From positions 1-6,067 of the forward strand of contig CAJOQC010000075.1 in assembly GCA_905236785.1 (NCBI GenBank): a DNA stretch of 6,067 nt, read 5' to 3'. The DNA comes from an uncultured Selenomonadaceae bacterium (GTDB lineage: Bacteria > Bacillota > Negativicutes > Selenomonadales > Selenomonadaceae). The translations under genes and the position numbers were made by a program. Positions 6,011 to 6,067 of this stretch are shown here, piece after piece (the stretch's first letter is position 1; each line of letters begins with the position of its first letter). Below the pieces are notes generated by a model. That model was not told the origin of the DNA and searched no databases. It worked only from the letters and a program-made list of their open reading frames with translations.

Positions 6011-6031
6011 TGCCGAGGAATTTTTTCGGCA
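6011..6031. repeat. 6-bp hairpin inside the right repeat half
   Basis: TGCCGA (6011-6016) and TCGGCA (6026-6031) pair around a 9-nt loop. This is the counterpart of 34-53, with G-C replaced by A-T at the innermost pair. Bases 6015-6030 also form the inverted 16-nt match to the mreB ribosome binding region. Confidence 0.6.
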
Positions 6032-6050
6032 GACAAGGAATGACGACGAA

Positions 6051-6067
6051 GCGTAGTGGTGCTACGC
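6051..6067. repeat. Palindrome at the window edge (repeat core)
   Basis: GCGTAG and CTACGC form a perfect 6-bp stem around TGGTG. Bases 6055-6067 equal bases 1-13, so the window starts inside and ends with the same palindrome. This is the expected core of the joined element, and a place where a short-read assembly would tend to break. Confidence 0.65.

Larger units (their letters stand above)
5981..6067. mobile_element. Half of a MITE-like repeat, partial at the window edge
   Basis: It reads outward from mreB as a terminal 15-mer GGAAACACTGCATAA (5981-5995), a hairpin (6011-6031), the 11-mer AGGAATGACGA (6036-6046) and a perfect palindrome (6051-6067). It is preceded by TTAG at 5977-5980. 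The parts match positions 1-82 as the other half of the same element type. It has no coding capacity. It lies 63 nt upstream of the mreB -35 box, so the promoter is untouched, and any transcription entering from outside the window would pass through it. Confidence 0.6.

Noticed and set aside
1..6067. Small circular replicon, because the ends share 13 nt
   Set aside because: The shared 13 nt is part of a palindromic repeat, no replication gene or origin is present, and the gene content is chromosomal. Two copies of a dispersed repeat explain the match better.

Overview
The window carries seven genes, all on the minus strand, so transcription runs from the high coordinates to the low ones. In that order they are an actin-like mreB/mbl gene (5845-4817), a FlgF-type rod protein (4759-3959), the distal rod protein FlgG (3838-3047), the P-ring chaperone FlgA (3039-2278), the L-ring protein FlgH (2265-1663), the P-ring protein FlgI (1644-526) and a single-domain FlgJ rod-cap protein (529-83). 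All seven look intact. The spacing is tight: the flgI and flgJ frames overlap by 4 nt, the flgH Shine-Dalgarno lies across the flgA stop codon, and the largest gap (flgF to flgG) is 120 nt. One strong sigma-70-type promoter is visible upstream of mreB, and no intrinsic terminator is seen anywhere. This looks like one operon linking cell-shape or wall-synthesis control to assembly of the flagellar rod and its outer bushings.

The likely source is a diderm Firmicute, most probably of the class Negativicutes. An mbl/mreB gene directly upstream of two FlgF/FlgG-family genes is the Firmicute arrangement known from Bacillus (mbl-flhO-flhP), and most starts have strong GGAGG-type ribosome binding sites. 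FlgH, FlgI and FlgA are only needed when the flagellum crosses an outer membrane. This placement is inferred from gene order and protein features, not from a database search.

Both ends carry halves of what looks like one short repeat family. Positions 1-82 and 5981-6067 share a 15-bp perfect inverted repeat (68-82 and 5981-5995), a 6-bp hairpin with a compensated base-pair difference, an 11-nt direct repeat and a palindrome at the window edge. Joined across their shared 13 nt they give a non-coding element of about 156 bp with terminal inverted repeats. This resembles a MITE, possibly related to the IS5 family. The flagellar block therefore appears to sit between two copies of a non-autonomous repeat, one abutting the flgJ stop codon and the other lying about 60 bp upstream of the mreB -35 box.

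The genes themselves are a known type of cluster. The less ordinary signals are the flanking repeat family, a 16-nt perfect inverted match between that repeat and the mreB ribosome binding site, an altered conserved motif in FlgG, and an FlgH with no lipoprotein cysteine.
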